A DNA stretch of 64,000 nucleotides from Parelaphostrongylus tenuis (lineage: Eukaryota > Nematoda > Chromadorea > Rhabditida > Metastrongylidae), in NCBI GenBank assembly GCA_019055375.1, contig JAHQIW010005303.1, positions 62,001-126,000 of the forward strand, in the 5' to 3' direction. The notes below the pieces were generated by a model. It worked only from the letters and a program-made list of their open reading frames with translations, ran no database searches and had not been told where the DNA came from. The translations under genes and the position numbers were made by a program. Below, piece by piece: positions 47,886 through 58,490 of the stretch; position 1 is the stretch's first letter; every line of letters starts with the position of its first letter.

Positions 47886-50800
47886 AGCAGAAAACGGGGC
47901 ACAATTTAAGGGCGATACGAGCATAATGGATTGACTGCTTCATAGACTCTTGAGCACTTCAAGAACTACCCAAATTATAGATATAAAAATAGCCGTGGAT
48001 TTCATTAATATCTTGTTAATAGCACTTAGAGTATTATTGAAGTTTCGTTAGAGGAAATGAGGATTTTTCACCAGAATAAAATTATTGAAAACCCACTTAA
48101 TTAGCTCAGATTCTCCACCTTTATTAAAAAAAGGAAAAATTGATATTAAGTCGATTTCTTTACAAAATTCTTAGATTCTCAATAGGGCTAGAATTTACTT
48201 CTTCCACTTTTTCCTGAAAGCAATGAAAAGAGCACCAAAGATCCGGCATGCCATTATAATTCTGCAGTGACTTTCACAGTCGTAGATCTTCAAGCCGGTA
48301 CTTCGAATTATGTTTTCAGAGTTGTCATTCGAACTCGTTGTACATTCTACATACAATATTCAGCCTTTTTCGCGCACTGCAGCATCATTTGTTCAGCACA
48401 GCCTCTCGAACAAAGAATTACTCCAACTTTCCGTCACTGAGAACATAGAAGGGGATATGCGGATATCTCTTGAGGTGATTTAAACTGGAACAATATGCAA
48501 GGAATCAACTCATTGATGTCCATTAAAAGGAATTAACATATGTAGTGGGGCTGCAGAAAATCGTAATTTTGTAATGGTAGAACAAGAGGACGTTCTAATT
48601 ACGGGCAGAGATTTCTACATTCCGATAAGCTTCCACCGCGATTAGTGGAGTTCAGTACGAAATGGGAATGCTTGGATTTGTGAAGCGGCCGCAATTCTGT
48701 GTCGTGAATCCTTCCTAAATTCTTTTGTCACATTAATGTTGATACAGTCATCTGAAGCAACAAACATGATAAATTAAAAATTGATTAGCGTCGAACATTC
48801 TACGCTTTACTCCTTATAGCATATTGCACGGTCTGCGAGGTAGTCAGCAAAATTTCGTTCGTTCACAAATGGTCATAATGAAAAATATCGCTAACTAAAA
48901 AAAAAGGTAGCACAGTATGTAAAAAGTCGCAAGGAATCATACTTGCAGCATCACGCATTCAATCACTTTTTCGTCTATAACCGATAGAGAACGAAATACA
49001 TAGTGACAAGTGCACGTAGTGAAGATGTTTGATGCACAGCAAACTATTTGGAAAAAAAACAAGATATACGTATTCCAAGCTCTGCTCCGACGGCGAATAC
49101 AAGCTCTTGTTAAGTAAGGCAAAAGCGACACGCCAAAGCTCAAAGTAAAAAATTATAGCCATGGCGAGCAGCGTGTGCTGAGTTCATTCAAAAAAAGGTC
49201 TGGTCCAGAAATTGTATTGTTGAGAAGTAGACTATTTATCAATGAACGGCGGAAGTTATGATAACTTTAGTAAACTCGTTAAATGTTTTCCGATGGCCAA
49301 CTTTACGTACCAACTTTACATGAGTCGGAGAACTCACCTGGCCGTTTTGCTTCGGCCTTGAAGAAGTATCAATTCTTGGGCATTATAAGTACTAATTAAG
49401 GGGAAAAAGGTATGGTAACACTCGTTTCCACCTAGCAAAATCTTCAAAACAGGATACGAAATAAGACCGAAAACTCACCCTGCCAGAAAGCAGCGAGAAC
49501 GAAAGCTACGCTACGTGGCAGTTTACTCTCGTAGTATTTTTCACGCGAGCACAGCTACACTATTAAGCGATGAAGAGTGAAGAATTAGCTCAACGTATTC
49601 CTCAACAAGCAAACACAACACAAAAACCAAAAAGCAATGAAACATCTACTATGTAAGCCTAAAATGTGGGTGTAGCTTTATTATCATGTATTGCACATAT
49701 TGCAACAAGGGCCTTTTCAATTTCACTATCACGTCAAACCTCAAACTTGTGTAATTCACCTTTATCAGTTGATGGTAATACATTTACACTAATATCAACA
49801 AACATGTACAAATAATATATCAAGATATTATCACCCTTACTAAGTGATATGAAGACCAAGTCAATATGCATGACTGTGGTGAAAACTCATGATGGGAAGA
49901 TTTGAAGACAGGACGCTCGGCAAGTAAGACTATCATCGCAACTGATAATGGTCTCTGTGTAGAATCAGATGATTGTGGAATCGCTCCTGTTACAACGTTA
50001 TGTTAGCGGTATCAGATCAAATTATTTCATATTGTTCTTTGATTACAGCAAAATTTTGTTCAAAATTTGCATAGAAATGCTCTTTCTCACAAAACCTTTA
50101 TTTCATTCCAAAATTTCGAGTTTCGAGAACAAACACAACCGTATATGAGCGAACATGGGCGGACAATGAAACGAGAATGGATATAATCCATGCTATTCCT
50201 GCATGTCGACACTCACATGGCAGCAATACAAAGTAGATAAACAAATAATAGCGGTGAAAGATTAATTTCTCAGAAATTGTGTCAATTAATTTGATAATTT
50301 TATTGACAAATGAATCTTTCACTTCTGTTATCGTTTATTTACTTTGATATGAATGCCGTTACTCAAAAATCGCACTAATTAAGAGCATTTTCGCTTAATC
50401 ATCCGTCCATGTTTGTCCATACACTCCTGTCTTACAAGTAGTGAGAGGTCAAAGTGAGGTGACAAGTGGAAGAGTGCAAAAAAAAGAAAGGAAAAACAGA
50501 GAGTTCAGTTGAAATTTGCGCGAAAAATTCTCGTGAAGTTGAGAAATTAATAACCTTGAAGAAAAGTAGCTGCGGGTACCACAAATGCTCTAAAAGTGCA
50601 ATTAAGCGAAAATAGGCTCTGAATTGGATATATTTCAGAAGCATCATATTCCATAACCCCTTGTAGTCTGGCTAGTCTTTTAATAGTGAACTCTAGTCCA
50701 ACTGTAAAAGTACGCAACTAGCTGGCTTCAGAAGACGGAAGCTGAGTAGGCTGAACGCGTATTGGAGCGAATAATGAGTAATGTAAGAGCATGAGGTACT

Positions 50801-51267
50801 TATCCGTTAATTCCACCCTGTTTCAGCTCACTTAAAAAAGTCTTTTCTACTTGTTAGAGCTTTAGTACTCATTCATAGCCTAAATTTCGAGAATTTTAAT
50901 TTATTCAATATTTGAAATCGCCTTTTTAGTGCGCTATAACAGCAAAATAAAATTATAACATTCGGGCAAATTTCGCTGGACATAGCTTTTCCTTAGACTA
51001 CCTGTGACCATTTGATAGCAGAAATCTTGACGAATTGGATGGTGTACTTGGCTGCTGGAAAAACATTTTTCCACTGCTCAGTAGCAGCCAAAGAAAACTG
51101 AGTTTTTCAGATTTCAAAGCACTTCCATTATCGGCAACATCGGTCCCCGGTAAAAGTGCGTTTCCTGATTTTATGAAAAATCTTTACTGGTCATTCGATG
51201 CTCAATCTCAAAAATTTCAATGGTTATTTTTGTTTCTGAATGGCCTTTACATTGTGCTATGAGTTTG
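47100..51267. other. AT-rich intergenic DNA, no confident gene
   Basis: Apart from the TA repeat, hydrophobic minus-strand stretches occur at 48937-49162 and 50098-50322 (for example AGIAWIISILVSLSA). They could be membrane-protein exons, but no phase-matched partners were found. Confidence 0.45.
47851..47882. repeat. TA dinucleotide microsatellite
   Basis: About 16 tandem TA units, preceded by a degenerate TATATGTATATACATGCA stretch from 47829. Confidence 0.95.
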
Positions 51268-51440
51268 CTTTAGCACTTTATTTGTCCGTCTTGACAGTGT
51301 TTTTCACTGCGCGGATCACAGTACCAGTACTCCTGAAATTCAATTCGTTTTTTTTTTCGTCTTCTCTTGAACGTTGTAGAAATTGATTGAGCGAATTTCG
51401 TTGCAACACCGAGGATAGTCTTGCTGTGGCATTCCATAAG
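51268..51440 (-). repeat. SINE family 1, 5'-truncated copy
   Basis: It shares ATTCCATAAGACG and the AGTGAAAAACACTG tail with the other two copies but lacks the tRNA-like head. Confidence 0.65.
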
Positions 51441-53924
51441 ACGTCATTGAGTCCCGGAGTGTTATTTGGAGCTAAACAACACATGGAACAACCGACACAC
51501 CGACATGACTGAAAGGATTCCCTAAGAATACATTTCTTTAAATTCGATTTGTAACATAGCCTTCTCCTGAAATCCTATTGAAGTTAGTGTGGAAGCCACA
51601 AAGTTCTGTGAATCAATGAAACGGCTGTATTTCTCGTCAGAACATTATTAATCTCCATGTACTATAGGGAACTAGGGCAAAGTTATAGAAAAGACCACGC
51701 TTTCTGCAATCGTTTCCAAAACTGGCACTAGAAAAACACCTAAATTACTTTATAATGAGATCGACAGGTTGGATTATATTGACCATATGAGTAGCATACT
51801 GATTAAATTATTTGTTGTCTCCAAACATACGCAATTCAGATGCTGCAAATTGATTTTGTGTACTGTTCTAGTAGTCTTTTTTCCTCTAATCCTGCATTGT
51901 TACATATGAATACGGAGTTTTTCTATGCACTTTCGCTCCGTGGGATAAATTATAGCAAAACTTCTTTTGCTGACAAACTTCAAAGACTGAAATTTCGAAA
52001 ATCAAAGCAATTTCGACAAATCTGCTTTTTAAAATGCAAACTCAGATATGAACAGCGAAACGACTTAAATTATTTTAAGGTATAGGAAGAAAAAGTGTCA
52101 ACGCATGCACGATAGAGCGTTCTCTCTTTTGTCAACTCACCGCTACGAATTCAGTTCTAAAGTTGAGGAATGTCGCCGAATTCCTTGTGCAATGAACGAA
52201 GAAGAAATGAACGGGATGGCACAAGCAAGCATACGCACAATCGTTAGAGAATTTACAAGGTTTTTCAATGTAAGCACCACAGCTGCTTGAGAGCAATTCA
52301 ATCCTCTCACGAGCATCTTTGCTGATTTTGGTATATGAGTGCTTCGGATGCTTTTCGCTGAGATTTTTGCAAATTTGGACAATTGCGTCATTTTATTAAC
52401 CTATTTTTCCTTCGAAGTCTGCTTTTTTCTGCCTAAGATTTCTCTTTCTAACAATAGAAAAAATCTTGGAGCTACGTTTTAAGAAACGAGCTCACCGCGC
52501 TTTCACTGAATAGTTATGACTTGGTAAAAACTGCTTTTAATGCGTATTTCTATCGCTCTCCAATGACACGACATGAATGTTGGCCAGCGACGTTGTGATT
52601 GGTTGGTCATGAAAGACCTGAGATGACTGTGAAGTCGAAAAAACATAAAAATCACTTGAATGAAAATCTAGGAGGTCGCTACATCGGAAGATCGTCGTAG
52701 CTTCATCTCAAAAAGTTCCTAAAAAACCACTATACCAAACAGGGTCTTTTGGTCGTCTACTAGCTGGTTCTATTCTCCATAACATCTTTCAAGTGGTTGG
52801 CATGGCTTCTCAGCGAGACAAAATAAACCACAATCTTTAAGTTCTGTGCCCAATATAGTCTACAAAGATTGAAGAGTCTTCATATAGTGTTTTTGATCCA
52901 TAATTCACTGTGAAAAATGGCTTGTTCATTATAGATTTATTTCAATTACAAAATCAGTTAGACGAAGGAGAGGAGCATTCTAAATGATGTTACAGAGCAA
53001 CGCTTGAGAGTTTTGTCTGCGATGATCCTGACTGGGCTTACATAAAAAGTCAAGACGAAGAGTTGCTTCTAGTGCAACAGTGCTGTGCCATGGCCATTAT
53101 GATTCATGGGTAAGTAGACATCATATGTAAGACCTATAAAGGCTCTTCCTGATTTCGAGGGAACAAATGGAAAACCGATCTCATTGGCTGTAGAGCAAGT
53201 GCTCATAGGAGTGCTAGTATCCATATGAAAGCTGAGACTTGACACTACCGCCTCACGCTGCCGGTATTTTAGAACACCCTTTTAGAAGGTTTTAACATCC
53301 AGGTCAACAATTATGTTACACATCCGTTCTTTGTCTTCATTTTTATCACGCATATAATTCGCTGAAAGCCTAAAAGCTGATGAATGGAAAGAGAAATTTT
53401 TGCAGTATCTTAGCTAATCGTTTTAATCTAGAGTGCCTTCTGAAGCGGAGAGAAAAACTTCCAATTTAATAACAAAATATTAATCGCCCACCTCGCCCCG
53501 CTCTGCCACGCCCCTGCCACGCCCCCTGCCACGGCCTTCGCCATGTCGAATAGAGTGTAAGCAACGCTCCAAAATATGTAAAACTCTCGTTTTATTTTCC
53601 TGCTAAACCGTATTTCCAGAAAATAAGCACATCGCTGGAATCAGAAAACATTACGCTATCAGATGATCACTAATAGTTTAACGTAACAGCTCTGCTCTGA
53701 GAGGTTTACAGCCCAATTAAAGACCAGAGGGGATCAAAAGATCAAGTGAGATTTCTAAAAGGCAAACACATTTTGAGTTCTTTGAAGCTTGTGCTATAGC
53801 TTGAGTACTAACACTCTCGGGAAGGTGTTTTGTCTAGCGAAATATAAGCGAAATGAGGGAAAAAACACATGATTCTATGAAATATGACTTTATTATGATA
53901 TAAAGTGGTTCTCTCTTAGCTCAA
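51441..53924. other. intergenic DNA with ambiguous open frames
   Basis: At 52140-52400 both strands show protein-like frames with splice-like ends (see findings). A GC-rich run CCACGCCCCTGCCACGCCCC lies at 53507-53526. Otherwise nothing was recognised. Confidence 0.45.
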
Positions 53925-54262
53925 AAAGTTGTCTCAAATAATAATGAAAGGATCTATTGAAATTTGAGCGTGGTCTTGATGAAGCACTTGAAATAAAGGT
54001 ATAATATGATAAAAATACCAGCCAAAGAGCAATCGAGTGCGCAACCCCTCTGTGTTAGGTGAAAATCTTGCTTGACATAGAGTGTAAAACGTTCGTCTTT
54101 GATGACTCTTTGTAAGGAAGCAGAGCTCCCGAGAGAACTGGCTACAAAAGTATCGAAAAACGACGGCTTCTGCTCGACTGACGAGTCTGTGAGGACGAAA
54201 TACGTGTATCGGGCTGTACAAGAGCCCTTGCCAGACCACATGACAAGTTAGCTCAAATAATA
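53925..54262 (+). repeat. family E unit bounded by direct repeats
   Basis: CTCAAATAATAATGAAAGGA occurs near 53935 and again near 54252, so a unit of about 318 bp is bounded by direct copies of its own terminal block. The intact ribozyme at 54172-54214 lies just inside the right copy. This is the layout expected if the element is a tandem or LTR-like remnant. No protein is encoded. Confidence 0.7.
54172..54214 (+). ncRNA. hammerhead ribozyme, complete core (family E)
   Basis: Stem I GCTCGA (54172-54177) pairs with TCGGGC (54209-54214), including one wobble, and the flanks GGCT/AGCC can pair again beyond an internal loop. Core CTGACGA is at 54178-54184, stem II is GTCT-GTGA-GGAC, GAAA is at 54197-54200, then a minimal stem III (TACGTG) and TA, with the cut predicted after 54208. 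The stem sequences are unrelated to family A but the core is identical in form. Confidence 0.83.
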
Positions 54263-55129
54263 ATGAAAGGATTGAAAAAAGTAGTGTTTTGAAAATCCGA
54301 CAACGTTGGGTTGTAGCTACGAGTCTCAGCTTTAGAATGGCTACTAACACTCCCATGAAAAGTCCTTCTCCAACAAATGAGTTCGGTTTTTCGATTATCA
54401 GAAAGAACCCCTATAAATCGTAACTTCAATTGGTAGTTAATGAGACGACGTCGAAATGTTAGTAAACTAAATGTTACATCATGGAATCGCTATCGACATA
54501 TGTTCTGATGGGCAGCACCGCTAATGCCATGGTTTTGTAATTTACGTTTTGCAATGTCATTTGATGTTACTTATAACTTCTTTCGAATTTTGTAAACTTG
54601 TGATAGGAGCTCTTGATGCTGACACATAGCAAGCACAATCAACACCTAGGACCGACACGCTATTTTGTGTGGGTGGAACGATGCGCCGTGAATTGAACAG
54701 AGTTCATGTAGATGGTCACTCTGCCGTTAACCAATAACCTCGTCTTCTTTGTTGTATTTTACTCTCAGTTATTCAATTGCTTCATGGATTTTGTTGAAGG
54801 TGTCTGTGTTCTTTGAATTCTAGCTATTTCATAATCCATCCATACATAGGTTATTGTTCTCATACTGACTACATATCTGGTTGCTATTGCAAATCCCATT
54901 CTTCGAAGCTTTAAAAGGTCAGATTGATACGTAATCTACTTATCTAAATGTCTTCATAAATCTGGATAATACAAAAAACTCAAAACCGAAATATTGATTC
55001 TATGCAGCTTCTTTGAACATGTGCCATTTTCTTCTCTAAAGGTTTTCTAGATATTGATAGACAACAGTCGTACACAGTTTTACAATGTTGAAGATATCTT
55101 GTACCCTCTAAAGCCTTTATGTAGACTAA

Positions 55130-55540
55130 GAATAGATATTCGGATTAGGATATGACATGTTTTGAGCCAATAGGTCTAGTGTTATATAGGCGCCTACGTC
55201 CTATTATGACTCATCAGTAGCACCCTCCCTCGGTTCCCTTCATTCCTTGAGGCTAAATAATCCTCTAAAGAAATCGACGCCGAGTAAAAATAATCACCTC
55301 AAGTCGGATGACGGTCTTGCCTTCGATTATGGTCTGGTTGGTCTTACCTTCCTCGGCGTCGATTTCTTAGAGGATTATTTAGCCTCAAAGATTTGACGGA
55401 ACCGAGGGAGGGTGCTACTGATGAGTCTCAATAGGACGAAATAGGCGCCTATATAGCACTAGACCTATTGGCTTAAAACACGTCATATCCTTATCAGATT
55501 AAATCGTTTTGAGCGGGTCTGTAAAAGAGCGGTCGTTAGC
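55130..55540. repeat. long foldback of two hammerhead-bearing units
   Basis: Left arm about 55145-55284 and right arm about 55352-55496 are inverted copies around a loop of about 67 bp. The left-arm ribozyme (minus strand, about 55173-55232) has lost the AAA of GAAA. The right-arm copy at 55412 is intact. The right end carries GAGCGGGTCTGTAAAAG, a form of the terminal block seen in other units. It lies in AT-rich DNA downstream of the unknown minus-strand gene. Confidence 0.8.
55412..55459 (+). ncRNA. hammerhead ribozyme, complete core (family A)
   Basis: This is a type I layout with an open stem I. Stem I 5' strand GTGCTA (55412-55417) pairs with TAGCAC (55454-55459). The core CTGATGA is at 55418-55424. 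Stem II GTCT/GGAC closes a CAATA loop, GAAA is at 55438-55441, and a short stem III TAGG/CCTA follows. The cleavage triplet is ATA, with the predicted cut after 55453. Every conserved core base is present. The copy sits in the right arm of a long foldback. Confidence 0.85.
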
Positions 55541-55800
55541 AGATATTCGGATTACTTTTCCTCAAAGATCTCATTATGCAAACACTTCTCCCAATCATTT
55601 CAATTTCATTCAGCTTTTCTCATAGTAAATATGTTCGTTTGGGGTAGGAATTTGGATTTTCTTTTATCAACTACCTTTCAAAAACTAGCCGATATAAACT
55701 GATTGGAATATCCGTGCAAGTTCATTACCGGATTTCTACCACAGATACTGGTAACTCTAGATTGAAGAAAACTTTAATGCTTTGCGACTAAAATTCTTAC

Positions 55801-56605
55801 AAGATTGTGACGGCTCCGACGACTTGTCAACTTGCCGATGGAACGCTGTGTGATGAACCAAATACTAATTTACCATTATATTCCCAAAATTGATTTACTG
55901 ATATTCCGTGCTTCCTCAAATGCATGGTAAGTGCAAAAAATTAACAAGAAAATTATGTTCGGAGATTGAGGCAAGCAAATTGAGAAGATAGATTAAGTGC
56001 TTTTTAGATGATTTTTGATGAAAATTATTACTAATTGAGCGGTCAGTCGACGAAATTGTATCCTACACGTACCTGAGTCGTTGTTGACATCAACCACTTG
56101 CGATCTAATGAAGATGTAAGATTGTACTTCTGGTGAGCTGGTCGGCTGTCGATAGGTAGTGACCTGACCATGTGGGTGCATGTCGCATGGATGCGAATCC
56201 AGTGAAATAAAGCATCGCCTAATCAAGGAACATCCTTTGGCAGTGCCCTTTCGAACACGACGGATGTTTATCTGTTGTCACTATAAATTATCCTTTCATT
56301 ACAGACATGCTGTTTAGAAGAAGATGTTTTTGAACTAAGTGTCCTTCAAACTCGGCATTTAGCAGAGGAATGGAAAACAGTCAAATTTCAAATGCTGCGA
56401 TACAAGGGAAAGCTTTTGACGTGGATTCGAACTGCCACTATGCCCTTGCGGTGCAGCGCTCGCTTGCACGACACTATCGAGGAATTGACTCTTTCGTTTT
56501 CTATGCCGACCTTCAACGCATTTGGTAGCTTTCAGAGACCACTCGTCAACGGGATTAGGCCAAATGGAAGTCAAAATTGCGATTTTGATCGAATTTCGTT
56601 CAAAC
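55801..56605 (-). CDS. internal exons of an unidentified serine-rich gene
   Basis: Three exons fit together by phase: 56404-56605 (phase 2 in, phase 0 out, donor GTATCG), 56073-56271 (acceptor AACAG, phase 0 to 1, donor GTACGTG) and 55801-55845 (acceptor CACACAG, donor GTAAGA). They encode about 148 residues. The first part is basic and polar (GRHRKRKSQ), followed by INIRRVRKG, a cysteine/histidine-containing stretch (DSHPCDMHPHGQ) and a Ser/Pro/Glu-rich tail (DKSSEPSQS). I see no membrane segment or known catalytic motif. The first and last exons are not found. An open minus-strand stretch at 57067-57288 may be an upstream exon. The plus strand is also open at 56304-56649 but lacks a donor. 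I do not recognise the family. Confidence 0.5.
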
Positions 56606-58119
56606 CTGGCCGGTACCAAAGCGCTTCCGATTCGACATTAAGCAGCTGAGTTGCAAAATGCTCAGATGAAGCATTTTCAATGGCGAAGACGAGCTCCGCA
56701 GTCCTAGTAATGATTAGTTCCTGTATAAATACTAACTGAAGACCCGAACTAAGGTGATAGTCGAATATAGAGAAGCTGGGTGACGTATTTGCCGCATGTA
56801 TGAGCACAGTATCGGTTATAGTCTCAATTTCCGAACTTCTTTATCATAGCATAGCGTACAGTAATGGTTGTGCCTGGAATAAGAGTTAAACGACTACGAC
56901 ATCCAGGAAGTGGATGTGAGAGTAATTTATATGTCACAGTAGATAGCTTATACTTATGAGTCTAGACATCACTTCAAGTTAAAGATTTCACCCTCAGAAA
57001 AGTACCATTTGTAAAAATCTAGCTAGGCAGCGCTCGGCCGAATTAAGCCGAAAAATCAGACTACACTTATCTATGAAACTTCCTTCGATCAGCAACATTT
57101 TGAGACATTTCAACACGATGATTGCAAAATTCTTGGAAGACTTGATTCGACCAGCATTCGTCAATTTCTATAAATGAAACAAAACCGCGCAATATCCGAA
57201 CTAGATCTGCGGCTTCTGTGGATGATCGCTGGGAAGGAACAAGTGAATGGAAGTGCTGTGACCCGCTCAATAAGTGATATAGGTCCATGTGGAATAGAAT
57301 AGAAACAAAATCTTGAATGGATTAATAAACATCAGAAAAAAAAGCCTTAAAGAACGGCAGAGCAAGAGCCTCGATGGCGCGATGAGGACGCGCGCTTCGG
57401 AAAGGATAGTCGTGGTTTCCGTCCATTCCGCATAGATCAGATTTGAGGCTTTGCCCGTGTTTCAACCTCTCGGTGGTTCTATTTCACATTGTACCCTGCC
57501 GTTAAAAACGAATCAGGCAGCAAGTAACATCAATGACAGAAATTAACTTAAGAATGTGATCATCAAGCGTAACTTAGACACAATCAATCTGTATAGTACC
57601 CAGTTCTTTCCGGCACAGATGGTCCTAAAATAATTCTTTCTGACTTGTTCGGAGTACAATGAGCACCCGAAAATTAGGCCCAAACGATGCTCAGAGGCTT
57701 TCTAATGTAAAACAGCAAGCGAGACATGGAGATATCCTGCTACGTCTTTCAAAGAAGCTGCTCTTCTTCTGTAAGGATACTCTATATTAACATTCCAATG
57801 TAGGCACAACCCAAGCTACTAATTTTCTATAGGGATTATACAATAGGTTGTTAACCCGATCGGTACCGCGTGGGTCGTCTTCGGTACACGAGTGTCCACC
57901 TTGTTTCGACGACACACAAGTGCTCGGTTTGGTGCGTGCCTCGAAAAAGATCTGGTGTTTATATCACTGAATCTGAAAATTTATAGAGACTTTATTGCCA
58001 TGAAATGATGGAATGTTATTGAACATTTTCTGTAACGCTCTTTTTAGTAAGAAGAACGCCCATGTGTCCTATCCCATCATACCAGAAAACTACATCCTTG
58101 TGAAAAGAAACGTATTTTC

Positions 58120-58490
58120 AAGTATATCTTACATTTCGTTCCGAGTATTTTCTTAAGGCCACGTTTCAATTTTTGAGCCATGATGTGGTCCGTTATAGGG
58201 CAACTTATAGAGCCCGATAGACGTGTTTCGACCTTGACAGCCTCGTCAGTCGGCACTACACTTCGTCCTTAGACAATCCTCGTGGGGGAATCCAACCCTT
58301 ATAGGACGAACATTTTTTCATGCCATTAAGTTAATACATCACTGACTGGCAGTGTTTTACACTTGATTGCTCTTCACTGGTACCGTCAAATTTATCAAGC
58401 CTTTCGCTTCGAGGGGTGTGAAGGCCTAAACACGTGTGTCGGGCGCTATAAGTTGCCCTATAACGGACCACATGAGGCTCAAAAAGGATA
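58120..58490. repeat. family E foldback with decayed hammerheads
   Basis: A minus-strand copy at about 58215-58262 keeps CTGACGA and GAAA with a weak stem II (GGC/GTC), but stem I and stem III each have a mismatch. The plus-strand partner at about 58420-58470 has lost the core. Outer ends read GCCATGATGTGGTCCGTTAT and its reverse. Confidence 0.6.

Noticed and set aside
48937..50322. Second GPCR suggested by hydrophobic minus-strand stretches
   Set aside because: No conserved receptor motif and no phase-matched exon pair could be found, unlike the receptor at 10410-21422.
56304..56649. Plus-strand frame resembling a helical, spectrin-like segment
   Set aside because: It has an acceptor but no donor or partner, and it overlaps minus-strand exons whose phases agree across three exons.
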